Source: Cytophagales bacterium (GTDB lineage: Bacteria; Bacteroidota; Bacteroidia; Cytophagales; VRUD01). From it: a stretch of DNA of 41,050 nucleotides. The notes below the pieces were generated by a model. It was not told where the DNA came from, searched no databases, and was given only the letters and a program-made list of their open reading frames with translations. The DNA lies in contig VRUD01000035.1 of the NCBI GenBank assembly GCA_019456305.1, positions 1 to 41,050 on the forward strand. Reading direction: 5' to 3'. Made by a program: the position numbers and the translations under genes. Position 1 is the stretch's first letter, and each line of letters opens with the position of its first letter. Positions 8,800 through 18,074 of this stretch are shown one piece after another.

Positions 8800-9494
8800 A
8801 TTTCAAGAATAAGTTATCGTTTCCTCCGACACCGTTTCGGAAAAAATCCACCACTTCGCAGTCACATCATTAAGCAAATCGCTCAACACTCATCCCACTA
8901 ACCAAAATTTGCTTAATCATGTGCCTGCGCCTCCACAAAGACAAATAAAAAATCAAATAAAAATCTCTCTCCCTTTTTTTAAAATTTTTTGTTTCCCTGC
9001 TTAGGCAGGAATATTATTAACGGTGAGCTCTTTTACATTCTTTAACATTTACTATGTGGAAAAGTACGTACTTCAATCAAATTTTACGATTGACTTTAAC
9101 GTTCTGACAAATGACTATTATCATAAATTCAAACGTAGGAGTGATGCGGCAACAGAAGCTAACAGCGCATATAATCCATTGCGGTGGACGTAATAACATC
9201 AAGCGTTTGTGCTTTTTATTTACCTTTGCAGTGGGGGAAAAGTACGAAGCAATTAAATCGCAACTGCACATAGCCATGTCCGTTGTGCTCACCACCACCT
9301 TGCGGGCGGGCTTCAGGTCTTTCTACCTGCCGCTGAAGATCTCGGTGCTGCGGTAGAGCCGGGTCATTATCCTGTGGCTTATTACAGAAAGGTGGTAAAG
9401 CGGTTTGCCCATACGATTGATGAAAAAAGGTATTTCCTTTTTACTTTCTACGAGCGAAATATTAAAAGATAGTGTCAGAAAAACAAAATGCCTG
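8800..9494. other. Long intergenic stretch at right flank of defence island
   Basis: No complete gene is seen in these 695 bp. It holds an imperfect inverted repeat (8864-8879 with 8907-8922, 15 of 16 matching, arms around ATTAAGCAAAT), an AT-rich block near 8971-8990, and an open frame without a start codon at 9257-9472. The base composition changes abruptly near 9290-9360, which is GC-richer than the surroundings. This looks like accumulated recombination debris at the island edge. Confidence 0.5.
9257..9472 (+). pseudogene. Start-less open frame, possible gene fragment
   Basis: A frame open from a TAA at 9254 to the TAG at 9470-9472 encodes about 71 residues, ending YPVAYYRKVVKRFAHTID and then EKRYFLFTFYERNIKR. 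The C-terminal half looks protein-like (basic and aromatic, no low complexity) but no in-frame ATG precedes it. It may be the tail of a gene truncated when the island formed. I do not recognise the family. Confidence 0.25.
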
Positions 9495-11465
9495 TCACTT
9501 TTTCCATCTCCTCCACCAATATTGAAAAACAACCAATCCCCAGATCCTGGCATGGACATCTCCCGGATCTTTAGAAAATAACTTTTGCTTTAAACGCTTC
9601 ACCTCAACTTCATCAAAAATCCCTTGTTCCTTTATAAGATCATCATTTAACAGTTCATCCGTTATCGTAGATTTTAGTTCGTTTCTAAACCATTTTAATA
9701 ATGGCACCTCAAAACCATGCTTTGGCCTGTTATATAACTGTTCGGGCAAAATTTGTCTGAAGGCATCCTGAACTATTTTTTTTCTGTTTGATCTGTGGTC
9801 TATTTTTGAGCTCTCCGGTAATGAAAATGCAAAATCAACCAATTCATGATCCAAAAACGGTACCCTTACTTCCAGGCTGTTTGCCATTGACATCATATCT
9901 ACCTTCACAAGCATGTCATTTTGTAATGCGAGATTCATGTCGCAATAAAGGACCTCATTAATACCATTTTTACCGGTAATTTTTTGCGTAATTGAATCTT
10001 TCCTTTGTTGATATTCACTCAAATTAATTTTGCCATTTCCTCCCTCAATAAGTGGAGCCTTTGTAGAGACGTTGCATACAACGTCTCTACAAAGGAGCTT
10101 TAATGCTTCGTTTTCATTAACAAATCCACACCATAACCAGTATCTTTCCACTTCACTTAATTTCATTCCCTGCGAAAATCGATGAAACTGCCTGATCTTA
10201 TTTTCAAAATATGAATTTCGTGACTTTGGCAGCGCCTCCCACAATGGATGTAAATATTTTAACACAGTTGCTCCAAATCCACCATTTCTCGCCTTGTATT
10301 CACCTAGATATTTATTATAACCCGCGAAAAGCTCATCAGCGCCATCTCCTGATAAAGCTACTTTTACATGTTTGCGGGTATGATAACTCAAAATGTTCAC
10401 TGCGAGTGCAGATGAGTCAGCGAAAGGTTCGTCAATATAGTTTAGCGTATCAAAAAGATGCTCAAAAAGATCATCATTTGTAAGGGAAAAAACCGTATGG
10501 TTGGTATTAAATTTTTTTGCAACTAAATTGGCATAATGTGTCTCATCAAAAAAGGGTTCATCTTTATAGCCTATAGAGAAAGTATTTAATTTATCCGTGT
10601 GTCTTGAGGCAAGGGCAACGATCACAGAAGAATCTATGCCCCCACTTAAAAAAGCGCCTAATGGCACATCTGCTATGAGTCTTTTTTTAACAGATTCTTC
10701 CAGGAGCGCTACCAGCTCTTTTTGCTGCTGTTCATAATTCTGTTTGGAATAGGTATACTCATCCCTCGTCTCCTGCCCATCTTTCCCTGTCCAGGGAATC
10801 TTGTAATATTGTTTTTCTTCAACCTGGTCGTTTTTTATCAGCAGGCAATGCCCCGGCATTAACTTCCTGACTCCTACAAAAATGGTGGCAGGGGCAGGAA
10901 TATAATTCAATTGCAAATATTGGTACAACGAGACCGTATCCATCTCCTGTGGAATTCCAAACGCCATCAAAGCTTTCATCTCCGAAGCAAATATCAATTT
11001 ATCTTTATCCTGATAAATTAATAATGGTTTGATACCAATTCTATCCCTGGCAATAAACAGCACATTCTCTGCCTTATCGTAGACAGCGAAAACAAAAAAG
11101 CCGTTGAGCATGTCCAAACAATTTGTACCAAAATGAATGTAAAGTTTTAAAAGAACTTCTGTATCTGAATTGGTCTTAAATCCTACTCCTTTATTTTCTA
11201 ATTCTTTTCTCAATTCACGGAAGTTATATATTTCCCCGTTATAAATGATGATGTACCTGTTGGTTTCATCACACATCGGTTGGTTTGCATTTTCCGAAAC
11301 ATCAATAATAGAAAGCCTGGTATGTCCCAATGCAACCTGGTCATTAATAAATTTACCCTTTGCATCAGGCCCGCGGCTTTTCAACGCATCAATAGAAGCT
11401 GACAGGTTTTTAAAGCCTGACTTACCTGTTTCGGTAAACGCGAATATTCCTGTAATTCCACACAT
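9495..11465 (-). CDS. asnB: Asparagine synthase (glutamine-hydrolysing)
   Basis: 656 residues. MCGITGIF supplies the N-terminal Cys2 nucleophile of the class II glutaminase domain (about 1-190), which releases ammonia. The synthase domain follows, with the ATP-pyrophosphatase loop LSGGIDSS (274-280) and LSGDGADELFAGY. It converts aspartate, ATP and glutamine to asparagine; enzymes of this form in gene clusters can also amidate other substrates. Residues about 457-470 (LLCRDVVCNVSTK) are encoded by a GAGACG palindrome inserted in frame (10058-10095) in the synthase domain. The gene is monocistronic and divergent from the DUF2442 gene. Confidence 0.95.
   Translation of the reverse strand: MCGITGIFAFTETGKSGFKNLSASIDALKSRGPDAKGKFINDQVALGHTRLSIIDVSENANQPMCDETNRYIIIYNGEIYNFRELRKELENKGVGFKTNSDTEVLLKLYIHFGTNCLDMLNGFFVFAVYDKAENVLFIARDRIGIKPLLIYQDKDKLIFASEMKALMAFGIPQEMDTVSLYQYLQLNYIPAPATIFVGVRKLMPGHCLLIKNDQVEEKQYYKIPWTGKDGQETRDEYTYSKQNYEQQQKELVALLEESVKKRLIADVPLGAFLSGGIDSSVIVALASRHTDKLNTFSIGYKDEPFFDETHYANLVAKKFNTNHTVFSLTNDDLFEHLFDTLNYIDEPFADSSALAVNILSYHTRKHVKVALSGDGADELFAGYNKYLGEYKARNGGFGATVLKYLHPLWEALPKSRNSYFENKIRQFHRFSQGMKLSEVERYWLWCGFVNENEALKLLCRDVVCNVSTKAPLIEGGNGKINLSEYQQRKDSITQKITGKNGINEVLYCDMNLALQNDMLVKVDMMSMANSLEVRVPFLDHELVDFAFSLPESSKIDHRSNRKKIVQDAFRQILPEQLYNRPKHGFEVPLLKWFRNELKSTITDELLNDDLIKEQGIFDEVEVKRLKQKLFSKDPGDVHARIWGLVVFQYWWRRWKK
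10058..10095. repeat. GAGACG palindromic repeat copy 2, inside asnB
   Basis: 38-bp inverted repeat with one mismatched pair near the centre. The arms CCTTTGTAGAGACGTTGCA and TACAACGTCTCTACAAAGG share the 14-bp half-core seen at 182-232 and 32313-32368. It keeps the asnB reading frame open and contributes about 12 residues. Confidence 0.85.
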
Positions 11466-11520
11466 ATTTTTCTTTAAAGCCTTAAAGCCAATGTTAATAT
11501 TTAATATTAAACAATTTTGC

Positions 11521-11551
11521 TTGGTTTACGTTACTTAGTTTTGTAACTTTG
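11521..11551 (+). promoter_or_regulatory. Predicted promoter of the DUF2442 gene
   Basis: TTGG at 11521-11524 and TAACTTTG at 11544-11551 are separated by 19 nt, matching the Bacteroidota pattern. It leaves a leader of about 15 nt before the TTG start at 11571. Confidence 0.5.
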
Positions 11552-11570
11552 ACATTAAATTAAGTCTATT

Positions 11571-11939
11571 TTGAGAAAAACAAATGCTATACCGCGCATA
11601 TTAAAAATAAATGAATTAAATGGTTTTAAAATATCTTGTGTTTTTAACAACAGAGAATCAAGAATAATCGACTTCGACAAGTTATTTAAAACCTGGAAGG
11701 TAAAAAAGGGAGATATAGAATTTCCACTATTAAACTTAAAAGAGTTTAAAAAAGTACAATTACGGAATAATACTTTATCATGGAATAATTTGAAAATAAA
11801 ATTAATTGATAAAAATGAAGTCGAAACAGAACATCCCTATGAATTAAGTCCTGATCTATTATACAACGCTAGTCATCCTGATAAGAAAAGAAATACATAT
11901 TTCAAGGGTGAAATGATAAGGGAAAAAACTTATCATTAA
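11571..11939 (+). CDS. DUF2442 domain-containing protein
   Basis: 122 residues. The central part (FNNRESRIIDFDKLFKTW, then EFKKVQLRNNTLSW and ELSPDLLYN) matches the DUF2442 pattern found in small Bacteroidota proteins. Many DUF2442 proteins act as partners in toxin-antitoxin pairs with a DUF4160 or RelE-like neighbour, but no such partner is visible here, so it is an orphan. The start is a TTG at 11571, since there is no in-frame ATG before the conserved region; a promoter match ends 20 nt upstream. Function unknown. Confidence 0.7.
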   Translation: MRKTNAIPRILKINELNGFKISCVFNNRESRIIDFDKLFKTWKVKKGDIEFPLLNLKEFKKVQLRNNTLSWNNLKIKLIDKNEVETEHPYELSPDLLYNASHPDKKRNTYFKGEMIREKTYH

Positions 11940-12375
11940 CAGATAACACTTTTTCAGCAAACCCTATCTGGCGCCTACACGCCATGCGCAAAGTCACATG
12001 AAGGCAGGTGGGTAAGAAACCGAATTGTTATTAATTTTCCAGTTTCATCAGAGTCTCCCGCCACTACAAACTTCCTATCTGCCTGTTTTCGAAAAGTCAA
12101 CACATTGCAGTCAGATATACCCAAAACTTAATTAGGGGACTCTGATGCACACGAAATCAAATACTATTTAATGTCCTTTCTATTCCAGATCCATCAGAGT
12201 CCCCTTTTTAAGATCGTGGTATATTTGAATTTAGGAATTGCGGGAGACTCTGATGGGACTTTAACCTATAGCTGTCCGGTCAAAAGAACATTTAAGTCGG
12301 AACTTAATCCAGCTATATTATCAAAGTTGCAATATATTTAAAATCACTCTGTATTTAGAATAGAACCAAATTAAT
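11940..12375. repeat. Intergenic stretch with four copies of CATCAGAGTCYCC in nested inverted arrangement
   Basis: The motif lies at 12046-12060 (plus), 12135-12147 (minus), 12192-12204 (plus) and 12241-12255 (minus). The outer pair forms a 15-bp inverted repeat (CATCAGAGTCTCCCG) and the inner pair a 14-bp one (CATCAGAGTCCCCT). TTCCAG precedes both plus copies a few bases upstream. No gene is seen in these 436 bp. This looks like two related palindromic elements, one nested within the other or a tandem insertion. Confidence 0.7.
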
Positions 12376-13998
12376 TTATAACTTTTTTAAAATAGCCTCA
12401 GCAGCCAATGCCCCCGGAGCACACGTAATCCCGCCCCCCGGATGAGAGCCGCTGCCGCACAAATATAGCCCCGGAATTGGCGTTGCATACCGGGCACATG
12501 AAGGAACCGGCCGGGTGATCAACTGATCTGCCGCGTGTTCTCCATGATAAATATGCCCTTCAGTTAATCCATACCGTTCTTCCAGGTCAACAGGCGAAAG
12601 AATTTCACGCCCTGCTATAGATTCAGAAACGTTTGGAGCATATTGCTCCAGGCATTTAATCACCTTGTCCCCTAATTTTTTTCTCTGCTCATCTGTCCAA
12701 CCCCCGTCTAAATTAAGTGGAACAAAATGTACTAATATAGAAACTACACAATGGCCTTCAGGCGCTAATTGTGGATTTGAAACAATTGGTACATGTATAT
12801 CCAAAATCAACTCATCTGAAAAAGTTCTGTACTTGACACAATCGAAAGCTTTTTCCATTTCATCTAAAGTGTTGCAAGTTCGTATAAATTCAAATTCATT
12901 TATCTCAGCTATTTCCTTTATTCCCTGTTTTTCCTCTTTTCCTATATTTTTATACTGAGCTGTACCATACTTAAATCTAATCATTTTATTTAATGCCAGG
13001 TTAACCTTAGCCGTTGTTCCACGGGAGCGGATGTGAGCAATACTGTTTTCCAATCTATATTCAATTTCATTGCTTGCGAGTAAGTTCAGAAAAGTCTCTT
13101 TTGGGGTACATGAAGCCGCAACGACCTTAGCATTTATTACTTCTTTCTCTTTACTGCTACTACCACTGCCACTTATCTCCACACCCTCCACCCTACCCTC
13201 CTGATTGAGTAATATCTTTTGAACACAGGCATCCGTTCTCATCTCAACCCCGGCATCTTTAGCAGCTTTTTCAAGCGCCAGGATAAGCGCTTGCGGGCCG
13301 CCAGTAATATTATTTTTAGCGGTACATTCCCATAATAATAAATTTAGCGTGTTACCTGCAGACCAAGGCCCGGTAAATGATCCATAGATCGCAGGCGCAG
13401 CTATTCCTGCTTTCAGAAAATCAGTTTCAAACCTTTCATTAAGAAAATCCGCAACACACATAGGAGCAACCCGCAATAATTCCAGCATCGTTCTCTTGCC
13501 TAAAAGTCTCAAAGCCAGCCCTTTTTTTGCCAAAACCCAGAGCTGTTTTGGCCCCAAATCTTCAATATCAGGTGGCATCTGCAATAAATTGCCAAAGAAA
13601 CCACTGATCTTATCTATAAAATCACGGTATTCTATGTAAGCTGCCGCATCTTTTTTAGAGAACCGCTCAATGCTTTCTGCTGTTTCTTTAGTATTTGATG
13701 AAATAGAGATGCCCTGGCCTTCTTTAGATAGTAAGACAAAAGCAGCTCTTTCACTATTGGTTTTAAGCCCGTATTTTTCTAATTGAAGGGTTTTTATCAC
13801 GCTTTGTCTAACACCACTTGTATCGTGGAGCAATCCTGTAGTTCTATAACCAGGGTGAAATTCTTCCCCTGCAGCCATGCCACCCAAAATATTTCTTTTT
13901 TCAAGGAGGACCACTTTCTTTCCCTTTTTAGCAAGCAATGCTGCCGTAGTCAGGCCATTGTGGCCGCCACCGATTATTATTGTATCATATTTATTCAT
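12376..13998 (-). CDS. FAD-dependent oxidoreductase, CrtI / PYROXD2-like
   Basis: 540 residues from the ATG at 13998. The N-terminus KYDTIIIGGGHNGLTTAALL is the Rossmann dinucleotide-binding GxGxxG motif, then EKRNILGGMAAGEE, as in phytoene desaturase-like flavoproteins. The C-terminus has GLYLCGSGSHPGGGITCAPG, the second FAD-contact motif of this family. The GGGHNGL variant favours the PYROXD2-like branch over true carotenoid desaturases, and no carotenoid genes are adjacent, so the substrate is unknown. An ATG at 14022 would add eight residues, but homologues start at the later one. Residues about 275-284 (ISGSGSSSKE) come from a 28-bp repeat shared with kdsB. Confidence 0.85.
   Translation of the reverse strand: MNKYDTIIIGGGHNGLTTAALLAKKGKKVVLLEKRNILGGMAAGEEFHPGYRTTGLLHDTSGVRQSVIKTLQLEKYGLKTNSERAAFVLLSKEGQGISISSNTKETAESIERFSKKDAAAYIEYRDFIDKISGFFGNLLQMPPDIEDLGPKQLWVLAKKGLALRLLGKRTMLELLRVAPMCVADFLNERFETDFLKAGIAAPAIYGSFTGPWSAGNTLNLLLWECTAKNNITGGPQALILALEKAAKDAGVEMRTDACVQKILLNQEGRVEGVEISGSGSSSKEKEVINAKVVAASCTPKETFLNLLASNEIEYRLENSIAHIRSRGTTAKVNLALNKMIRFKYGTAQYKNIGKEEKQGIKEIAEINEFEFIRTCNTLDEMEKAFDCVKYRTFSDELILDIHVPIVSNPQLAPEGHCVVSILVHFVPLNLDGGWTDEQRKKLGDKVIKCLEQYAPNVSESIAGREILSPVDLEERYGLTEGHIYHGEHAADQLITRPVPSCARYATPIPGLYLCGSGSHPGGGITCAPGALAAEAILKKL
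13149..13176 (-). repeat. 28-bp repeat inside the oxidoreductase, shared with kdsB
   Basis: Aligns with 31561-31588 at 25 of 28 positions without gaps, read in the same strand and the same codon phase. It encodes ISGSGSSSK here and ISRSGSSSK in kdsB, in a loop where related flavoproteins are shorter. Confidence 0.65.
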
Positions 13999-14065
13999 TC
14001 CCGGATATTTTATAGCCCCCATTATACATAAAAAATTATGGCTTTAGTTTAATATAGCGTGTTAA

Positions 14066-14097
14066 ACCCCGCACCCCGAGTACTCGGGGTGCGGGGT
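14066..14097. repeat. 32-bp perfect GC-rich palindrome
   Basis: ACCCCGCACCCCGAGT and its complement meet with no loop. There is no T run on either side, and it lies upstream of the oxidoreductase start, so it is not a terminator. Its central 16 bp, CCCCGAGTACTCGGGG, recur at 40554-40569. The rest of the gap to 14368 is AT-rich and shows no gene. Confidence 0.75.
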
Positions 14098-14368
14098 AAA
14101 CTGTATCTTAGCTCTGTAAATTACAAAATTCCTTCGTGAAATAGTATTTAAAGACATTTTTTTTATATTTGTTGCGAAATTTAGGTAATGGGGTATTCAA
14201 TCGTCCCCAATTATTAGGAGGCTTTGAAAAAGCCAGATAAAAATATATAAAAAGTTTGTTTTGTATTTTAAAAGGCTTAACTTTACGCCCACACAACGAT
14301 ACCTAAAAATCTAAAAATTATGTACCCTTTTCGGGGAATTATATACAAATTATCCCAAAACAAGACAG

Positions 14369-14376
14369 TACCTTTG
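14369..14376 (+). promoter_or_regulatory. Possible -7 box for the exported-protein operon
   Basis: TACCTTTG matches TAnnTTTG and lies 31 nt before the ATG at 14408. No good -33 TTTG is found at the expected distance, so this is tentative. Confidence 0.35.
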
Positions 14377-14407
14377 CAGCGTTTTATTAACCAAAAAAGA
14401 GCTTATT

Positions 14408-15664
14408 ATGAAAACATTAAAGACATTCAACAGCAATTGTGCAAAAAATATTGTAATTACATTTATCAGCACATTATTATGGTCATCTTACCTGTTTGCC
14501 CAAGGGCCTGTAAAATATCCCTCAACGAACGGCAGCAAAATGAGCGCCAATGAGATTTTGGAGCTTGGAGGCGCTTTACAGGTAAATGTTTTACTTATTC
14601 CTGATACCTCTGGAGTTGGACATGGTAATCCTCCGAAATATTATATGGTTTTTGCGGATGATCAGGGGAAATTTTATAGGGGACCGGAGAGAAGATTGCC
14701 TGGCGGAAAGCCTGCTGGTGTTGGAGGTGGGAATCCAAATGCAGGCGCCTGTACAGGAGGACAAATATGGCAAAATACGGGCGATGATATTTATAAATGT
14801 CCGATAGCGGGGAATACTGCTTTTGGTAACCTTGATCCAAAAAAGAAGATCCACATTACATCTGTGCATCTAGAAAGTAGTTGTGTAGATGTTAATGGAC
14901 AGTTGGTATGTGCATCACATCAGGGAATGAGATTAGAAGATATAATAATTGATGATTTTAATAACCAATTGAACTCTGCTGCCTGGGATATAGAGCCGAT
15001 AGCATCTTCCGGAAATCTGCAAATAAGAACGCCTGGTAATGCTATACCGGTTATTATTTTTACCGAAGATGGCAATGTTTTTACAGGTTCTACCACTCAA
15101 TCAACTGTATTTCAGATTTCCGGTGCAGAAAATAATGGTTCGGTTGCGGCATTGAAATTAGTTTCGCCAGGCTCACAAGTGATGCTACTTGATGGCAATG
15201 AAATTGATGCTATTGGGACGAATCAAACTTTATATCTGAATGCTAATTCCAGTAATAATGTTGCTTTAGTACAAGGAGGTGGTAAAGTACGAATCGGCAG
15301 CCAAAGCATCATTTCTGGAACACATACTGATGGGAAATTATTTGTTAATGGCAAAATTGTAAGCAAATCTTCATTTGTTACGATTCAAAACTGGGGCGAC
15401 TATGTACTGCATAAAGATTATAAATTACCATCATTATTAAACGAAGTTGAACCATACATTAAAGATAACAAACATTTGATCGGGGTGCCTTCAGAAAAAG
15501 AAATTTTAGAGAATGGAGTAAACCTTGGAGAGATGGACGCTATACAAATAGTAAAAATAGAAGAGCTCACGTTGTACACGATTGAACAGCAAAAGCAGAT
15601 TGATGATTTGAAAAAAGAAATTGAATTATTGAAAAAGCACATGGGTTTGGAGTTAGATAAATAG
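14408..15664 (+). CDS. Exported tail-fibre-like protein with C-terminal coiled coil
   Basis: 418 residues with a signal peptide (residues 1-32, ending LLWSSYLFAQ). The middle is beta-rich and repetitive. The C-terminus (GKLFVNGKIVSKSSFVTIQNW, DYKLPSLLNEVEPYIKDNKH and PSEKEILENGVNLGEMDA) matches a tail-fibre-like domain common in exported Bacteroidota proteins. It ends in a coiled coil at about 385-418. In phage fibres related C-termini promote trimerisation. It starts a four-gene operon of exported proteins; the gap to the next gene is 33 nt. No T9SS domain is visible, and the function is unknown. Confidence 0.8.
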   Translation: MKTLKTFNSNCAKNIVITFISTLLWSSYLFAQGPVKYPSTNGSKMSANEILELGGALQVNVLLIPDTSGVGHGNPPKYYMVFADDQGKFYRGPERRLPGGKPAGVGGGNPNAGACTGGQIWQNTGDDIYKCPIAGNTAFGNLDPKKKIHITSVHLESSCVDVNGQLVCASHQGMRLEDIIIDDFNNQLNSAAWDIEPIASSGNLQIRTPGNAIPVIIFTEDGNVFTGSTTQSTVFQISGAENNGSVAALKLVSPGSQVMLLDGNEIDAIGTNQTLYLNANSSNNVALVQGGGKVRIGSQSIISGTHTDGKLFVNGKIVSKSSFVTIQNWGDYVLHKDYKLPSLLNEVEPYIKDNKHLIGVPSEKEILENGVNLGEMDAIQIVKIEELTLYTIEQQKQIDDLKKEIELLKKHMGLELDK

Positions 15665-15697
15665 AAAATAGCATTACATTTATAAAAATATAAGAAA

Positions 15698-17044
15698 ATG
15701 AAAACGCTAAAAATAAATGCCGTCTTTTTCTTCTTGATGTCTATCAATGCAGAAGCTCAATGGACAGAAGTTACCTCACCTGGTTCAGTATTAACGGATA
15801 TAGCAACGATTTCTGAAAATATTGCTTATGGTATTCACTCGAGTAATAAAATGTACAGAACATTTGACGGTGGAAAAACATGGAGTTCTGTAACTGTAAA
15901 TGTTGGTACAAATTTTATGACGAGCCATAATACCATTCAGTTCATCAATTCAAATATTGGCTTTGTTGGAGGCATGACCATGGTTAACGGAGGAGTATTT
16001 GGGGGAGGGTATGAAGCGCCAAGGATTTATAAAACCACGAATGGGGGAATCTCCTGGTCAGATATCAGTCCCCCTGAAATACCAGAAGATGGCTTAAGGG
16101 GAATAAATTATTTCTATTTCTTTAATCAATTAACAGGCCTGGCATTTGCTAATTATGGAGGCACCAAAGTCTGGAGAACCACAAACGGAGGCCTAAGCTG
16201 GAAATCTCAGGCTCCCTTACCAATTTATTTATATGATGTTTCATTTGACCAAAATGGACAGGGTTATGCCGCCGGTATATCTTCGGATTTCCATGGTAAA
16301 GGCGCTATAGCTTTTACAAATGACTTTGGCCGGACATGGTTAACCCATACCATAAATGATCATAGCGCGTACATTAAAGATATTGAGTTAATAGATGAAA
16401 ATACTGTGTATGCCTTAAATTATCCGGAGGTTTTAGCTTTGCATCCACCGTATCTTGTGGGAGAACCAAAAATATTCACATCTTTTGACAATGGTACAAC
16501 GTGGGATACAATCCACCTGCCAATGTATGCAAATAATATACATTTCTTTAATAAAATGGAAGGATTTTTAGTTGGGCCTGGAGATAATTTAACCCACAAT
16601 ACAAGGATTTTTAGTACGGTTGATGGTGGACAAAACTGGACACTTGAATTAACAATATCTAAATCCGGAGCTACGAAAATGAGATTTAACAAAAATGCCG
16701 GTTATATCATTGGAATTTATACAAACGCTGTCTTTGTTGCAAAATATACTGATACTGTTAATGCTTACCTGAATGAAGCTAATGGGATAATCTTTTCCAT
16801 ATATCCCAACCCTGCCCAATCAACAATTAATATTCATTTTGATGCAGTAAATAAAACAAACAACATTATATTCAGTATAACCGACATAAGCGGGAAAATT
16901 GTTAAAAGTAAAATAGTGAATGTTAGCAGCGGAATTTTCCTCATGGATGTATCAGACGTTAGAACAGGTCAATACATTTTACAGATACAACATAATGGAG
17001 AGATTTTAGATAGCAAAAAAATAATAATAACTAACTCACAATAA
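15698..17044 (+). CDS. Ycf48/Asp-box beta-propeller protein with T9SS sorting domain
   Basis: 448 residues. A signal peptide ends near residue 20 (SINAEAQ). Six Asp-box-like repeats are visible (FDGGKTW, TNGGISW, TNGGLSW, NDFGRTW, FDNGTTW, VDGGQNW), typical of Ycf48-like or sialidase-type propellers. The C-terminus (ISIYPNPAQST, DISGKIVKSK, then GQYILQIQHNGEILDSKKI) is a type A T9SS sorting domain, so the protein should be secreted and anchored at the surface or released. It is translationally coupled to the tyrosinase gene with 1 nt between them. A role in binding or assembling a partner is possible; none is shown. Confidence 0.88.
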   Translation: MKTLKINAVFFFLMSINAEAQWTEVTSPGSVLTDIATISENIAYGIHSSNKMYRTFDGGKTWSSVTVNVGTNFMTSHNTIQFINSNIGFVGGMTMVNGGVFGGGYEAPRIYKTTNGGISWSDISPPEIPEDGLRGINYFYFFNQLTGLAFANYGGTKVWRTTNGGLSWKSQAPLPIYLYDVSFDQNGQGYAAGISSDFHGKGAIAFTNDFGRTWLTHTINDHSAYIKDIELIDENTVYALNYPEVLALHPPYLVGEPKIFTSFDNGTTWDTIHLPMYANNIHFFNKMEGFLVGPGDNLTHNTRIFSTVDGGQNWTLELTISKSGATKMRFNKNAGYIIGIYTNAVFVAKYTDTVNAYLNEANGIIFSIYPNPAQSTINIHFDAVNKTNNIIFSITDISGKIVKSKIVNVSSGIFLMDVSDVRTGQYILQIQHNGEILDSKKIIITNSQ

Positions 17045-17045
17045 G

Positions 17046-18038
17046 ATGAAAAGTACTAAATATTTTGTAGCCCTGTTGATGATTGGCCTTACTGCCAATA
17101 CATTTTCGCAAGTCATCAGGAAGGATTACAGGGAATTTACCACTACCGAAAGACAGGCATTCCTTACTGCATTCAACACATTGTGGCAGCAAAATATTCC
17201 CAATACTGTAGAGTTGTATAGAATTGTACACAGTAATCTTTTTGATTCAATACACGATAGTGGCGATGACGCACAGAATCCATTTTTACCGTGGCACCGG
17301 GAATTTCTTCGTCAATTCGAACTATATTTGAAGAATGTTGATCTTGATGTTACCATTCCCTATTGGAATTGGATAGAAGATCAAAGTACTTCAGCAGCGA
17401 TATGGGGAAGTTCATGGTTAGGTCCCTATGATGACTTTTCTTTTTATTATTTTGATATTATACACAGGGTACCAGGGCCTGACCCTCTGCCAACTCAAGC
17501 TGAGCTGACTGTTGCTCTTAATGAAACTGATTTCCCCAGCTTTACATCGAGATTGGAAGAGACTCCATTGCATGATCGGGTTCATTGTTGGATATCCGAT
17601 GCAATGTGTTCTATTGCCAATGCACCTGCAGAACCAGCGTTTAGTTTCAGTCATGCTTTTCTTGATAAAATATGGCAAGATTGGGTTAATAGTAATTATA
17701 GCGTTATGCAAACCTGGGTTAATTCAACTGGTTGGACAAATCCAATGCCATGCGATGCAGGGGGTATAGATGTTATAGATCCAAATACTATTTGGGACTC
17801 CAGGGCTCTTGATATCTGGTATGCAAGTAACAATCTTGTAATATTAGATAAACATACTGTTTTTACCGGCTCACCAAAGATTTACAAGTACACCACAGGA
17901 GTAATTCAAGCAGAAAATGGCTTTATTGTACCAAACGGTGCTGACTGCACTCTTGAAGGAAATGTAAATTACGAAATTGCCATGTTACCGGGGTTTGGTG
18001 CAGAAGAAGGCAGTGAGTTTAGCGCAATCGTTCAATAA
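17046..18038 (+). CDS. Exported tyrosinase-family copper protein with an atypical CuA site
   Basis: 330 residues with a signal peptide (cut after about residue 21). CuB ligands are seen in LHDRVH (H176, H180) and FSFSHAFLDKIW (H203). CuA has H62 or H70 and LPWHREFLRQFE (H84). In classical tyrosinases a His lies nine residues before the last CuA His (Hx8H); here that position is Asp75. The DP of the usual DP.F..HH motif reads EP. The C-terminal stretch (YEIAMLPGFGAEEGSEFSAI) is a short motif common at the ends of secreted Bacteroidota proteins. Classical members oxidise phenols to quinones; with one ligand altered, activity is uncertain. It sits inside the exported-protein operon. Confidence 0.85.
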   Translation: MKSTKYFVALLMIGLTANTFSQVIRKDYREFTTTERQAFLTAFNTLWQQNIPNTVELYRIVHSNLFDSIHDSGDDAQNPFLPWHREFLRQFELYLKNVDLDVTIPYWNWIEDQSTSAAIWGSSWLGPYDDFSFYYFDIIHRVPGPDPLPTQAELTVALNETDFPSFTSRLEETPLHDRVHCWISDAMCSIANAPAEPAFSFSHAFLDKIWQDWVNSNYSVMQTWVNSTGWTNPMPCDAGGIDVIDPNTIWDSRALDIWYASNNLVILDKHTVFTGSPKIYKYTTGVIQAENGFIVPNGADCTLEGNVNYEIAMLPGFGAEEGSEFSAIVQ

Positions 18039-18074
18039 ATTTTTCAGAATTGGCTAGTTAATTTTATCCAAATA

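Noticed and set aside
3427-8989. TTTTTAAAATTTTT occurs at both edges of the defence island (3427-3440 and 8976-8989), like direct attachment repeats.
   Set aside because: It is low-complexity AT sequence, itself palindromic, and expected often at this base composition.
9111-9356. 81-codon plus-strand ORF in the island flank.
   Set aside because: Composition is not protein-like, there is no recognised domain, and it crosses the GC shift near 9290; the other frame (9257-9472) is more protein-like.
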